A DNA stretch of 17,547 nucleotides from Chloroflexota bacterium. Its GTDB lineage: Bacteria; Chloroflexota; Dehalococcoidia; UBA6926; JACQUM01. The notes under the pieces were generated by a model that had not been told where the DNA came from, searched no databases, and saw only the letters and a list, made by a program, of their open reading frames with translations. Each line of letters opens with the position of its first letter. Position 1 is the stretch's first letter. The DNA lies in assembly GCA_016210295.1 (NCBI GenBank), contig JACQUM010000088.1:1-17547 (forward strand), in the 5' to 3' direction. The translations under genes and the position numbers were made by a program. This document shows, piece by piece, positions 7,337 to 15,000 of this stretch.

Positions 7337-7429
7337 CATGAACCGAGACATTCACGATAGCCCTCCCGAGCGGAGCGTTGGTGTTAGCTCCCTGGTGGTC
7401 TCTCTCGCATCTCATCGTGACGGGTGTGC

Positions 7430-9082
7430 ATGGCCAAGTATATCTTCGTGACCGGCGGAGTCGTTAGCTCCATCGGCAAGGGGATCACCGCCGCCGCCAT
7501 CGGGCGGCTCTTGAAAAGTCGCAACGTCTCCCTCACCGTCCAGAAGCTGGACCCTTACCTCAACGTGGACCCGGGAACCATGTCCCCTTATCAGCATGGC
7601 GAGGTCTTCGTGACGGCGGATGGGGCGGAGACGGACTTGGACCTGGGCCACTACGAGCGGTTCATCGATACGGACCTCACCAAGTCCTCCAACGTCACGG
7701 CGGGGCAGGTCTACACGGCGGTCCTCAATAGAGAGCGGCGCGGCGACTTCCTGGGAGGGACCATTCAGGTCGTGCCCCATGTGACCAACGCAATCAAAGA
7801 GCGGATCCGTCAGGTGGCGGAGGAGGCGGGGGCGGAAGTCGTCGTGGTGGAGGTAGGAGGAACGGTGGGCGATATCGAGGGTCTGCCTTTCCTTGATGCT
7901 ATCCGGCAGATCCGGAACGAACTCGGTCGCGACGACGTCGTCTTCGTTCACGTCACCTACTTACCTTATATAACCTCGACAGGGGAGCTCAAAACAAAGC
8001 CCACCCAGCACAGCGTGCGAGAGCTGCGGAGCCTTGGCATCCAGCCCGATGCCATCGTCGCGCGGAGCGAACACCCCGTCTCCGAAGACATCAAGGAAAA
8101 GATATCGCTCTTCTGCGACGTTCCGGCGCGTGCGGTGGTGCCCATGCCCACGGTGGACAGCATCTACGAGGTGCCGGTCATCCTGGAGGAGAGCGGCCTC
8201 GCGGAGTACCTGATGAGCAAGCTGGGCCTCCCAACACGACTCGACGCTGGCCGCTTGGCCGAGTGGCGAGAGATGGTCCAGCGCATCAAGATGCCCAATG
8301 AGTCCCTCACCATCGCCATTGTCGGAAAATATGTCCAACTCCACGACTCTTACCTCTCTGTTAAGGAGGCGTTGAACCACGCGGGGATCTTTCATGGTCT
8401 CAACGTGGACATCCAGTGGGTCCCCTCGGAAGAGATAGAGCAGGACGGCGGGGAGCACCTGTTGGAAAAGGCGCACGGGATCGTGGTGCCGGGAGGATTC
8501 GGGCGGCGGGGTATCGAGGGAATGGTCCGGGCGGCCCAATATGCGCGGGAGCGACAGGTCCCGTACTTGGGCCTCTGCCTGGGCATGCAGATCATGGTCG
8601 TGGAGTTCGCTCGCAACGTCCTCGGCTACCAGGGGGCCAACTCGACGGAGTTCGACATGGAGACTCCGTACCCGGTCATCCACCTGATGGAGGAGCAGGA
8701 GAGGGTGGAGAGCAAGGGCGGGACCATGCGCCTGGGCAGCTACCTCTGCACGCTGGTGCCGGAGACGGTGGCCGCCCGGGCCTACGGCGAGCCGACGGTG
8801 TACGAGCGTCATCGCCACCGATATGAGTACAATAACGAGTACCGGCCCCTCTTCCGCCGGTCTGGTCTTATCGATAGCGGGCGGTACGAGGAAAAGGACC
8901 TGGTGGAGATCTGCGAGATTCGAGGGCATCCCTTTATGGTTGGGACGCAGTTCCACGCGGAGTTCCGCTCTCGCCCCACGCGACCTCATCCCCTCTTCCG
9001 TGAGTTCGTGGCGGCGGCCAGGAAAGTCCTGCGGGAGGGCGAGCAGACTCCCCTCCCCCTGGAGCGAGCCCTAGGAGGCTAG
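7430..9082 (+). CDS. pyrG: CTP synthase
   Basis: A 550-residue CTP synthase that aminates UTP to CTP using ATP and glutamine, the last step of pyrimidine nucleotide synthesis. The N-terminal synthetase domain opens with KYIFVTGGVVSSIGKG (P-loop) and has the invariant KLDPYLNVDPGTMSP and GEVFVTADGAETDLDLGHYERF. The C-terminal class I glutaminase domain has the nucleophile GLCLGMQ (Cys383) and the His509/Glu511 pair in QFHAEF. The frame also allows GTG at 7424, but the ATG at 7430 (MAKYIFVTGG) is the family start. No clear ribosome site precedes it, which is odd for such a gene. The transaldolase gene follows after 11 bases with its own AGGAGG, so the two are probably co-transcribed. Confidence 0.98.
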   Translation: MAKYIFVTGGVVSSIGKGITAAAIGRLLKSRNVSLTVQKLDPYLNVDPGTMSPYQHGEVFVTADGAETDLDLGHYERFIDTDLTKSSNVTAGQVYTAVLNRERRGDFLGGTIQVVPHVTNAIKERIRQVAEEAGAEVVVVEVGGTVGDIEGLPFLDAIRQIRNELGRDDVVFVHVTYLPYITSTGELKTKPTQHSVRELRSLGIQPDAIVARSEHPVSEDIKEKISLFCDVPARAVVPMPTVDSIYEVPVILEESGLAEYLMSKLGLPTRLDAGRLAEWREMVQRIKMPNESLTIAIVGKYVQLHDSYLSVKEALNHAGIFHGLNVDIQWVPSEEIEQDGGEHLLEKAHGIVVPGGFGRRGIEGMVRAAQYARERQVPYLGLCLGMQIMVVEFARNVLGYQGANSTEFDMETPYPVIHLMEEQERVESKGGTMRLGSYLCTLVPETVAARAYGEPTVYERHRHRYEYNNEYRPLFRRSGLIDSGRYEEKDLVEICEIRGHPFMVGTQFHAEFRSRPTRPHPLFREFVAAARKVLREGEQTPLPLERALGG

Positions 9083-9093
9083 GGAGGAGGGAC

Positions 9094-9756
9094 ATGCGGA
9101 TATTCCTCGATACGGCGAACTTGGACGAGATCCGGCAGGGCGTGCGCTTGGGCGTCCTCAGTGGCGTGACCACCAATCCTTCCCTCGTCGCTCAGGAAGG
9201 GGTGAGCGACTTCCGAGAGCACATTCAGCGCATCTGCTCCCTGGTGGACGGCCCGGTGAGCGCCGAGGTGGTCAGCAAGACCGTCGAGGAGATGGTCGAG
9301 GAGGGGCGGGAGATCTCTTCGTGGGCCCCCAATGTGGCGGTGAAGCTACCGGTCACCGCGGCGGGCCTGGAGGCCACGGCCGTCTTGTCGCGGCAAGGGG
9401 TGGTCGTGAACCAGACCCTCTGCTTCTCGGTCAACCAGGCGCTGCTGGCGGCGCGGGCCGGCGCGTCCTACGTCAGCCCCTTCGTCGGCCGCCTCGATGA
9501 TGTCGGGAACGACGGCATGCAGGTCGTGGCCGATGCCGTAAGCCTCTTTGAGAGGTATAATCTGAAGGCGCAGGTCATAGCCGCCAGCCTCCGCCATCCC
9601 ATGCATTGCGTTCAGGCCGCGAAGGTGGGAGCGCCCATCGCGACCATGCCCTTCAAGGTCCTGATGCAGATGATCGAGCACCCCCTGACGGACGTTGGCC
9701 AGGCCCGGTTCCTTCGCGATTGGGAGAAGGTGCAGGCGAGTCGCGTTGTACGGTAG
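9094..9756 (+). CDS. tal: Small transaldolase (TalC/FSA family)
   Basis: A 220-residue single-domain barrel protein of the short transaldolase/fructose-6-phosphate aldolase family. It contains FLDTANLDEI at the start, GVTTNPSL, the Schiff-base lysine in VAVKLPVT (Lys84), VNQTLCFS and YVSPFVGRLDD. In E. coli FSA the residue after SP/AP is Tyr131, while transaldolases have Phe. Here it is Phe130, so transaldolase activity in the non-oxidative pentose phosphate route is favoured over free dihydroxyacetone aldolase activity. The ATG is preceded by GGGAGGAGGG. It lies 11 bases after pyrG and 326 bases before rho. Confidence 0.93.
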   Translation: MRIFLDTANLDEIRQGVRLGVLSGVTTNPSLVAQEGVSDFREHIQRICSLVDGPVSAEVVSKTVEEMVEEGREISSWAPNVAVKLPVTAAGLEATAVLSRQGVVVNQTLCFSVNQALLAARAGASYVSPFVGRLDDVGNDGMQVVADAVSLFERYNLKAQVIAASLRHPMHCVQAAKVGAPIATMPFKVLMQMIEHPLTDVGQARFLRDWEKVQASRVVR

Positions 9757-10082
9757 AGTCCGCCGCGAGGCTTCTTCCCCCGAAGCCTGCTCTGTCGATT
9801 CACGGAGGCCCTCGTTGCTCAGGGCCGACGGAGCCGTTCCTCCAACGAGCCGCTGAATAATTGAGAGGGATTCGGTCTCCGGAATCGGGGATTGGCGGGA
9901 CTCGCGGGTCCCCTCTCTCCTTACTATCAATCATTACTTATCCGCGTTGGGAATAGCGGAGGGGTCAGAGGCGCGACAGGTTAAGTCCGCCGCTAGTGGA
10001 GGCGAACGGCAAGCGGAGCATCGGCGAGAGGGTTTCGAAACATCGAGCCTGGAACTTAGTTAGAAGGAGTGAGGACCGGAGC
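9757..10082 (+). other. Gene-free interval with several hairpins (rho leader region)
   Basis: These 326 bases hold no convincing gene. Four hairpins can be drawn: AGGCTTC/GAAGCCT (9768-9788), GGCCCT/AGGGCC (9807-9826), GATTC-GG-TCT-CC-GGAATC (9869-9886) and GGGAC/GTCCC (9897-9912). The last is followed by a pyrimidine-rich CCTCTCTCCTTACT tract. None has a proper T run, so none is a clear intrinsic terminator. I see no good promoter. The region may be the end of the pyrG-tal transcript plus an untranslated leader for rho. Confidence 0.5.
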
Positions 10083-11408
10083 ATGACCACGAACGAGATG
10101 GAGCAGGGGACGGCGCTACAGCAGGAGACGCGGGAGTCGGCGGTCAGCATCTCTGATCTGGAGGCGATGAAGCGGGAGAAGCTGGCGGAGGTGGCGGAGA
10201 AGCTGGGCGTCACCGGCTTCAGCACCATCCGCAGAGAGGAACTCGTCTACCGCCTTCTTCAGGTCTATGCCGAGCGCCAGGTGCCCGTCGTCGCCAGCGG
10301 CGTCCTGGAGATGACCGGCGAGGGTTACGGTTTCCTCCGCCACCGAAACCTGCGCCACGGCATGAACGACGTCTACGTCTCCCAGTCCCAGGTCCGGCGG
10401 TTCGGCCTCCGCACCGGCGACCTCGTCACGGGCCAGGTCCGCCCCCCCAAGAACGGCGAGAAGTACTACGGGCTCCTCCGCGTGGAGGACGTCAACGGCC
10501 TGGACCCGGAGACGGCTCGGGCGCGGCCACCCTTCGATACCCTGACCCCCATCTTTCCCAACGAGCTCATCAACCTGGAGGTGGAGCAGGGCGGGCTGTC
10601 CGCGCGCCTTCTCAACATGGTCGCCCCCATCGGCAAGGGGCAGCGCGGCCTCATCCTCTCCCCGCCCAAGGCAGGGAAGACCATGCTCCTCAAGCAGATC
10701 GCGAACTCCGTCGCCGCCAACCACCCCGAGATCCACATCCTGGTGGCCCTCATCGGGGAGCGCCCCGAAGAGGTCACCGACATGGAGCGCAGCGTCAAGG
10801 GGGAAGTCATCTCCTCCACCTTCGACGAACCTGTCGAGGAGCACACCCGCATCGCCGAGATCTGCCTGGAGCGCGCCAAGCGGCTGGTGGAGTCCGGGCG
10901 GGACGTCATCATCCTCCTTGACTCCATCACCCGTCTCACCCGGGCCTACAACCTGGCCGCCCCGTCCAGCGGCAAGACCCTCTCCGGCGGCATCGACCCG
11001 GTGGCCCTCTATCCGGCCAAGCACTTCTTCGGCGGGGCGCGGAACGTGGAGGACGGCGGCAGCCTCACCATCATCGCCACCTGCCTCGTCGATACCGGCT
11101 CCCGCATGGACGACGTCATCTACGAGGAGTTCAAGGGGACGGGCAACTGGGAAGTCCACCTGGACAGGAAGCTCTCGGAGAAGCGCGTCTTCCCCGCCAT
11201 CGACATCGTCCGCTCCGGCACCCGCCGGGAGGAGCTCCTCCTGGACGAGCAGACCCTGAAGCAGGTGTGGCTCATGCGGCGCATGCTCTCCCTGATCACC
11301 GCGGGCTCCATGGACACCGCGGAGGCGACGGAGATCATCCTGGACAGGCTGGGCAAGACGAAGACCAACGCGGAGTTCCTGGCGACGCTGAGCAAGGAGA
11401 AACTCTAG
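10083..11408 (+). CDS. rho: Transcription termination factor Rho
   Basis: A 441-residue hexameric RNA helicase that ends transcription. It has an N-terminal helical Rho-N segment (SISDLEAMKREKLAEVAEKL then FSTIRREELVYRLLQ), and a cold-shock-like RNA-binding domain with GYGFLRHRN and DVYVSQSQVRRFGLRTGD. The ATPase domain has Walker A PPKAGKT (Lys199), Walker B VIILLDSITR (Asp280), the Q-loop after SSGKTLSGGIDP and a C-terminal GTRREELLL. The frame is open to 9996, but the ATG at 10083 with GGAGTGAGG upstream gives a normal Rho N-terminus. It lacks the long Arg/Asp/Gly-rich insertion seen in some high-GC bacteria. Its TAG stop lies inside a CTAG that begins a repeat remnant. Confidence 0.97.
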   Translation: MTTNEMEQGTALQQETRESAVSISDLEAMKREKLAEVAEKLGVTGFSTIRREELVYRLLQVYAERQVPVVASGVLEMTGEGYGFLRHRNLRHGMNDVYVSQSQVRRFGLRTGDLVTGQVRPPKNGEKYYGLLRVEDVNGLDPETARARPPFDTLTPIFPNELINLEVEQGGLSARLLNMVAPIGKGQRGLILSPPKAGKTMLLKQIANSVAANHPEIHILVALIGERPEEVTDMERSVKGEVISSTFDEPVEEHTRIAEICLERAKRLVESGRDVIILLDSITRLTRAYNLAAPSSGKTLSGGIDPVALYPAKHFFGGARNVEDGGSLTIIATCLVDTGSRMDDVIYEEFKGTGNWEVHLDRKLSEKRVFPAIDIVRSGTRREELLLDEQTLKQVWLMRRMLSLITAGSMDTAEATEIILDRLGKTKTNAEFLATLSKEKL

Positions 11409-11444
11409 CGGGGTGCTGAAAACGAGGAGCGCAGAGTCCCGAAT
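11405..11444. repeat. CTAG-type element, left end only (copy D), interrupted
   Basis: CTAGCGGGGTGCTGAAAA begins at the rho stop codon and runs to CAGAGTCCCGA, the same 11 bases found at the matching place in copy A (4708-4718). It is then broken by the palindromic repeat at 11445. Beyond that repeat, CGCCGTTTTTCTCGC (11552-11566) may be the other half, since on the opposite strand it has an AAAAACGG tract. This suggests a nested insertion. Confidence 0.55.
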
Positions 11445-11546
11445 TGTCATTGCGAGGAGCCCTTCCGTGGAAGGCCGACGAAGCAATCTGATGGGGAGAG
11501 CGGAGCGTCACCCCAGATTGCCACGGGCTTCGCCCTCGCAATGACA
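11445..11546. mobile_element. MITE-like palindromic repeat (TGTCATTGCGAGG ends)
   Basis: A 102-base near-palindrome with inverted ends TGTCATTGCGAGG and CCTCGCAATGACA. Inner arms also pair: ACGAAGCAATCT with AGATTGCC...GCTTCG, and GGGG with CCCC. There is no coding frame. Repeats of this TGTCATTGCGAGGAG...GAAGCAATCT kind are familiar to me from many unrelated bacterial genomes, although I cannot verify this here. It would form a long cruciform or RNA hairpin just after rho. Confidence 0.75.
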
Positions 11547-11708
11547 TGCGCGCCGTTTTTCTCGCTCAGGACACGAGTGTTGCCGCCCCGTCGCTTGGCC
11601 CTGGGCTCCTTGAGCTGTCCATCCACCCTTGGTACGGAAGAGAGAGCAACAGAAGGGACTTTTCGCGACGAGTTTGGCGGAACGCGCAAAATTCGCCCCG
11701 CGGTGCTA

Positions 11709-11737
11709 TTGACAAGCCTTTCCCCATCCCGTATAGT
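11709..11737 (+). promoter_or_regulatory. Near-consensus promoter of the surface-protein gene
   Basis: TTGACA (11709-11714), exactly 17 bases, then TATAGT (11732-11737). It is the best promoter in the window and fits a highly expressed surface protein. Start is expected near 11744. Confidence 0.75.
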
Positions 11738-11770
11738 CCAGCACAATGCAGGCGTGCCTGCCAGCGCCCG

Positions 11771-11851
11771 CATGGTGAAGCGGTTGACGTAAGTGGCCGA
11801 TCGGACTCTCTCTCGGATAGGGAAAGAGGCGTGTCTACCGCTTGACACGTG
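11771..11851 (+). ncRNA. Candidate structured leader RNA element
   Basis: AAGCGGT (11778-11784) pairs perfectly with ACCGCTT (11837-11843). The helix extends outward with CATGG-TG (11771-11777) against CACGTG (11846-11851), with small bulges. Its loop of about 50 bases holds further short pairings (CCGA/TCGG). An extra GCAGG-CGTG-CCTGC hairpin precedes it (11748-11761). I recognise no known riboswitch or 6S RNA consensus. It may be a stability or regulatory leader. Confidence 0.35.
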
Positions 11852-11870
11852 GGTGAAGCTCCACTAAGCT
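11842..11870 (+). promoter_or_regulatory. Possible second promoter of the surface-protein gene
   Basis: TTGACA (11842-11847), 17 bases, then TAAGCT (11865-11870), which matches the -10 consensus at four of six positions. It overlaps the 3' arm of the predicted leader helix, so the two readings compete. Confidence 0.4.
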
Positions 11871-11937
11871 GAGACTAACTTTTTTGGCGGGCATGACGTT
11901 ATACATTGAGGGCTTGGCGAGAAGAAGGAGGTGTCTA

Positions 11938-12021
11938 GTGCGGCGGAGAGACCGGTGGTTGGCCGGAAAGATAGATTGGATTCCTCCGTGCCCGCATCTT
12001 GCGACTTCATCTCCCGTTTGA
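11938..12021 (+). CDS. Possible leader peptide (27 aa) upstream of the surface-protein gene
   Basis: AAGAAGGAGGTG, one of the strongest Shine-Dalgarno sequences in the window, is followed after TCTA by GTG at 11938. The open frame gives MRRRDRWLAGKIDWIPPCPH and seven more residues to a TGA at 12019. It lies in the predicted leader, 46 bases before the surface-protein start. The peptide is basic with three Trp and no known family. It could be a leader peptide coupling translation to downstream expression, or chance; the strong ribosome site is the main support. Confidence 0.3.
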   Translation: MRRRDRWLAGKIDWIPPCPHLATSSPV

Positions 12022-12067
12022 CAGCAGCATCGTGGATTCACACAACACTTCAAGAAGGGGGTCCCCA

Positions 12068-15000
12068 GTGAGAGCCAAGCTCTTTGCCGTTTTCGTTATC
12101 TTCACCTTGCTCGTGTCCCTGCTCCCGGCGGCTCCCGCCGGAGCGGCGACCACGGCCCTGGACTACGTGAAGCCCGCCAGCACCTTCACCAAGACGACGG
12201 GCTTCGCCAACGCCGACGCGACCGGGACGAACGTCCTCAAGTTCCGCGTCACCGACGACGACTTGAACCTGAACAAGGTTCTGGCAATCGCCGCCACCTC
12301 GCCACTCTTCATCGTGAGCCGGCCCTTCGAGATCGCGGAGACGGCCAACGGTGACGGCAGCTTCGACGTCGCCAACTCGCCCATCGGCGACGCCACCGGG
12401 GACGGGGTGGTGAACACCAACGACGTCCTGGTACGGAACCTCCAGGCGACGACCAACTTCACCCCCAACACCATCGCCGCGTCCACGGTCACCACGGTCT
12501 CTACCATTGCCTTCAACGCAGTGGCCAAACTGGATGAGGACGCGGCCCAAAGCGCCGACAACGGGTATATTATCGGCGCCACCGTGGCGGACCAGGTCGT
12601 CCAGGCTACTTTCCCAACCCAGCTGCGGGTCACGGCCACCATCGCTGGTTCCGGCACCTGGGATGTCTGGTTCAACGTGACGCGCGTCCATCCCAAGACG
12701 GGGGCGACCTCCGACATCACGGCTAAGGTAACAGGCCTCACCGCCACCGCCACCAACCAGTACCTGAGCGTGGACTACACGAGCGGCACGGGCACGACCG
12801 CGAGCCCCCACCCGGCGACCCTGGTCTCTGGCCCGCTGGCGTCCACAAGCGCCAATGCCCTCTTCATCAGCGCCTTCAAGAGCGTCAGCGTTCCCTCCGC
12901 TCCGACGGCTCTCACGGGCGCCATCGTGATAGATGAGACGGCCGACGGCGCCACCATCGACCTCCTCGTCCAGGAGACGGACACCATCGGCGTCAACTAC
13001 GTCGCCTCTACCGAGAACGACACCGACAGCGGCACCACAACGTTCACCCAGACGGTGAAGGTGACCAGCACCTCCAACGCCACGGGCATCAGCGCCACCC
13101 TCTTCGAGACGGACACCACAACCGAGGCTGTCGACAAGATTAGCGGGAAGTACCAGCGGGCGGTCATGAACTGGGCCCAGTGGAAGAGCTATAAGACCCT
13201 TGCGCCCCAGACCGCCAAGGGCATCGCCCTCATCGATACCACCCTCCTGGGCCAGATCCTCGCCCGCAATGTGGTGGGCCCGACTATTGACGCCTTCCGG
13301 TTCAACGCTGGGGACAGCGTGACCACCCAGAACGTGACCGGCGTGCTGACGACTGCCACCACGCAGACCTTCACCTTGGGCGCCTCGGGGGACATCCTCC
13401 AGGACGCCTCGACGAGCGTGAATGGGACCTTGACCATCGCCGACTTTGCCTTCACGGGCGATAACGCCGGCCTAGTGACCAGCGTCGGGAGCGTGGACGC
13501 GGTGGCCCGGACGGTACCGGTGACCTTCACCTCTGACCCAAGCGTGGGTACGGGGACGAACAAGCTGACCATCGGTTATACGTTCACTCACAGCCTGGCA
13601 CGCGTCGTCTCCGCTTTGAACACGGAGACGTCCGCTGGCGCGGCGGATCAGGTCACCAAGGGCGCGGACTGGATCACCAACTCCGTGCCTTCCACTGCTC
13701 TGAACCTGAGCACAAGCAGCAACACCTGGAAGGAGCTGTCCACCATCATTATGGGCGTGGCCGACGGGGACACGGTCACGGTCACGTACAGTGACGTCAA
13801 CGGTGCGGCTCTGACCAAGACGGTGACCATTGACCTGGCCGCCCCCACCATCACCGGCGCCTCCCCGGCCAACGCCGCGTCGGTGAACACCACCACTCCC
13901 CTCCTCACCGCCCTGGTGAAGGATGTCGGGACAGGCTTCAGCACCACCAACCTGACTAGCTCCATCGTCGTGAAGCTGACCCCCTCGGGCGGCAGCGAGA
14001 GCACCCTCACCTACGGCGCCACGGGAGACCAGACCGCCGGCTTCACCATCACGGCGGTTCCCGGCACAGCCCTGGCGGTGACCACCGGCCACGTCTGGAA
14101 GGTGGAGGCCACCGACCTGGTAGGCAACAAGACCGTCACGGGCAGCCTGACCTTCGCCGTGGACAACGTGGCCCCCACCGTCTCCAGCGCCCTCACCGGC
14201 ACCGGTGTCCGCCTGAAGGGGTCCGTCACTTCCGGCACGACAACGAGGGAGGTGTGGGAGGAGTTCAAGGACTCTAGCTGGATCAAGGTCACCATGACCG
14301 AGGGTATCAGCACTCCCGCGGCGTCAGCCCTCGACATCGCCGGCTCCAGCCCGGCGGCGGATGTAGCGGTGAAGAGGTACCTCGCGTTGCTGAGCGAGAC
14401 GTGCGACCTGACGGACGCTACGTTCGACGAGGCGTGCGAAACGGCGGACCGGCGGAACCTGGTCTACCTGAAGGCGGCGGCGGCCCTGGCGGCCAACGCC
14501 GTGCCCAAGGTGACAATCGTCGGCGTCGTCGCGGACCTGGCGGGGAACAGCGCCCCGACTGGAACGGCCACGGGCGCCTCGGCCACGCCCACCGACTCCA
14601 TCGCGCCCACCCTGACCGTCGGAACTCTCAGCAGGACCCTGGGCAAGAGCGCCGATACGGTCGTCATCCCGGTGACCTCCAACGAGGGACTCTTGGGCGC
14701 GGCCCCCGCCATCAGCGTGGGCACCACATGCCCAGGCACGCCTCTGTCCGTCGTCAGCACGGGCACCAACGCCTGGAGCGCCACCTACACCATCAGTACG
14801 CAGGCAGCCTTCCTCGCCTGCGCCAACGGCAGCGACATCGCAGGCAACGCGGCGACGCAAAAGACCTCTGCCTTTCAGGCTGACGTGACCGCGCCCACGG
14901 TGGCGAGCTGGGCGTTCGCTAACCAGGCCTCCCTGGAGACCGAGGACGTCCTCTTCCTGAACTTCACCTTCAGCGACGCCGCCGAGTACACCGGCGACAC

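Larger units (their letters stand above)
11409..12067 (+). other. Gene-free interval: repeats, then promoter and long leader of the surface-protein gene
   Basis: Of these 659 bases, the first 140 are the repeats described separately. From about 11547 to 11708 I see no gene and no strong signal. From 11709 on there is a near-consensus promoter, a second possible promoter at 11842, base-paired leader segments and a short open frame with a strong ribosome site. The predicted leader from the first promoter is about 325 bases, long for a bacterial mRNA but seen for S-layer genes. Confidence 0.6.

Noticed and set aside
7961..8989. A 342-codon open frame on the minus strand
   Set aside because: Antisense to pyrG and without recognisable motifs.
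9897..9912. T-box-like GGGACTCGCGGGTCCC sequence before rho
   Set aside because: It lacks the T-box core and a specifier stem, and the downstream gene is not an amino-acid gene; it is simply a short hairpin.
10116..11486. A 456-codon open frame on the minus strand
   Set aside because: Antisense to rho; the translation is low-complexity (Asp, Gly, Val, Leu-rich) with no family pattern.
11445..11546. CRISPR-like repeat
   Set aside because: It is a single inverted repeat, not regularly spaced direct repeats; no cas genes or spacers are seen.
11541..11845. Short overlapping open frames between rho and the surface gene
   Set aside because: They begin inside the palindromic repeat, lack ribosome sites and cross the near-consensus promoter; they resemble no protein.
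12050..12811. A 253-codon minus-strand frame over the start of the surface-protein gene
   Set aside because: Gly/Arg/Val-rich antisense shadow with no ribosome site or motifs.
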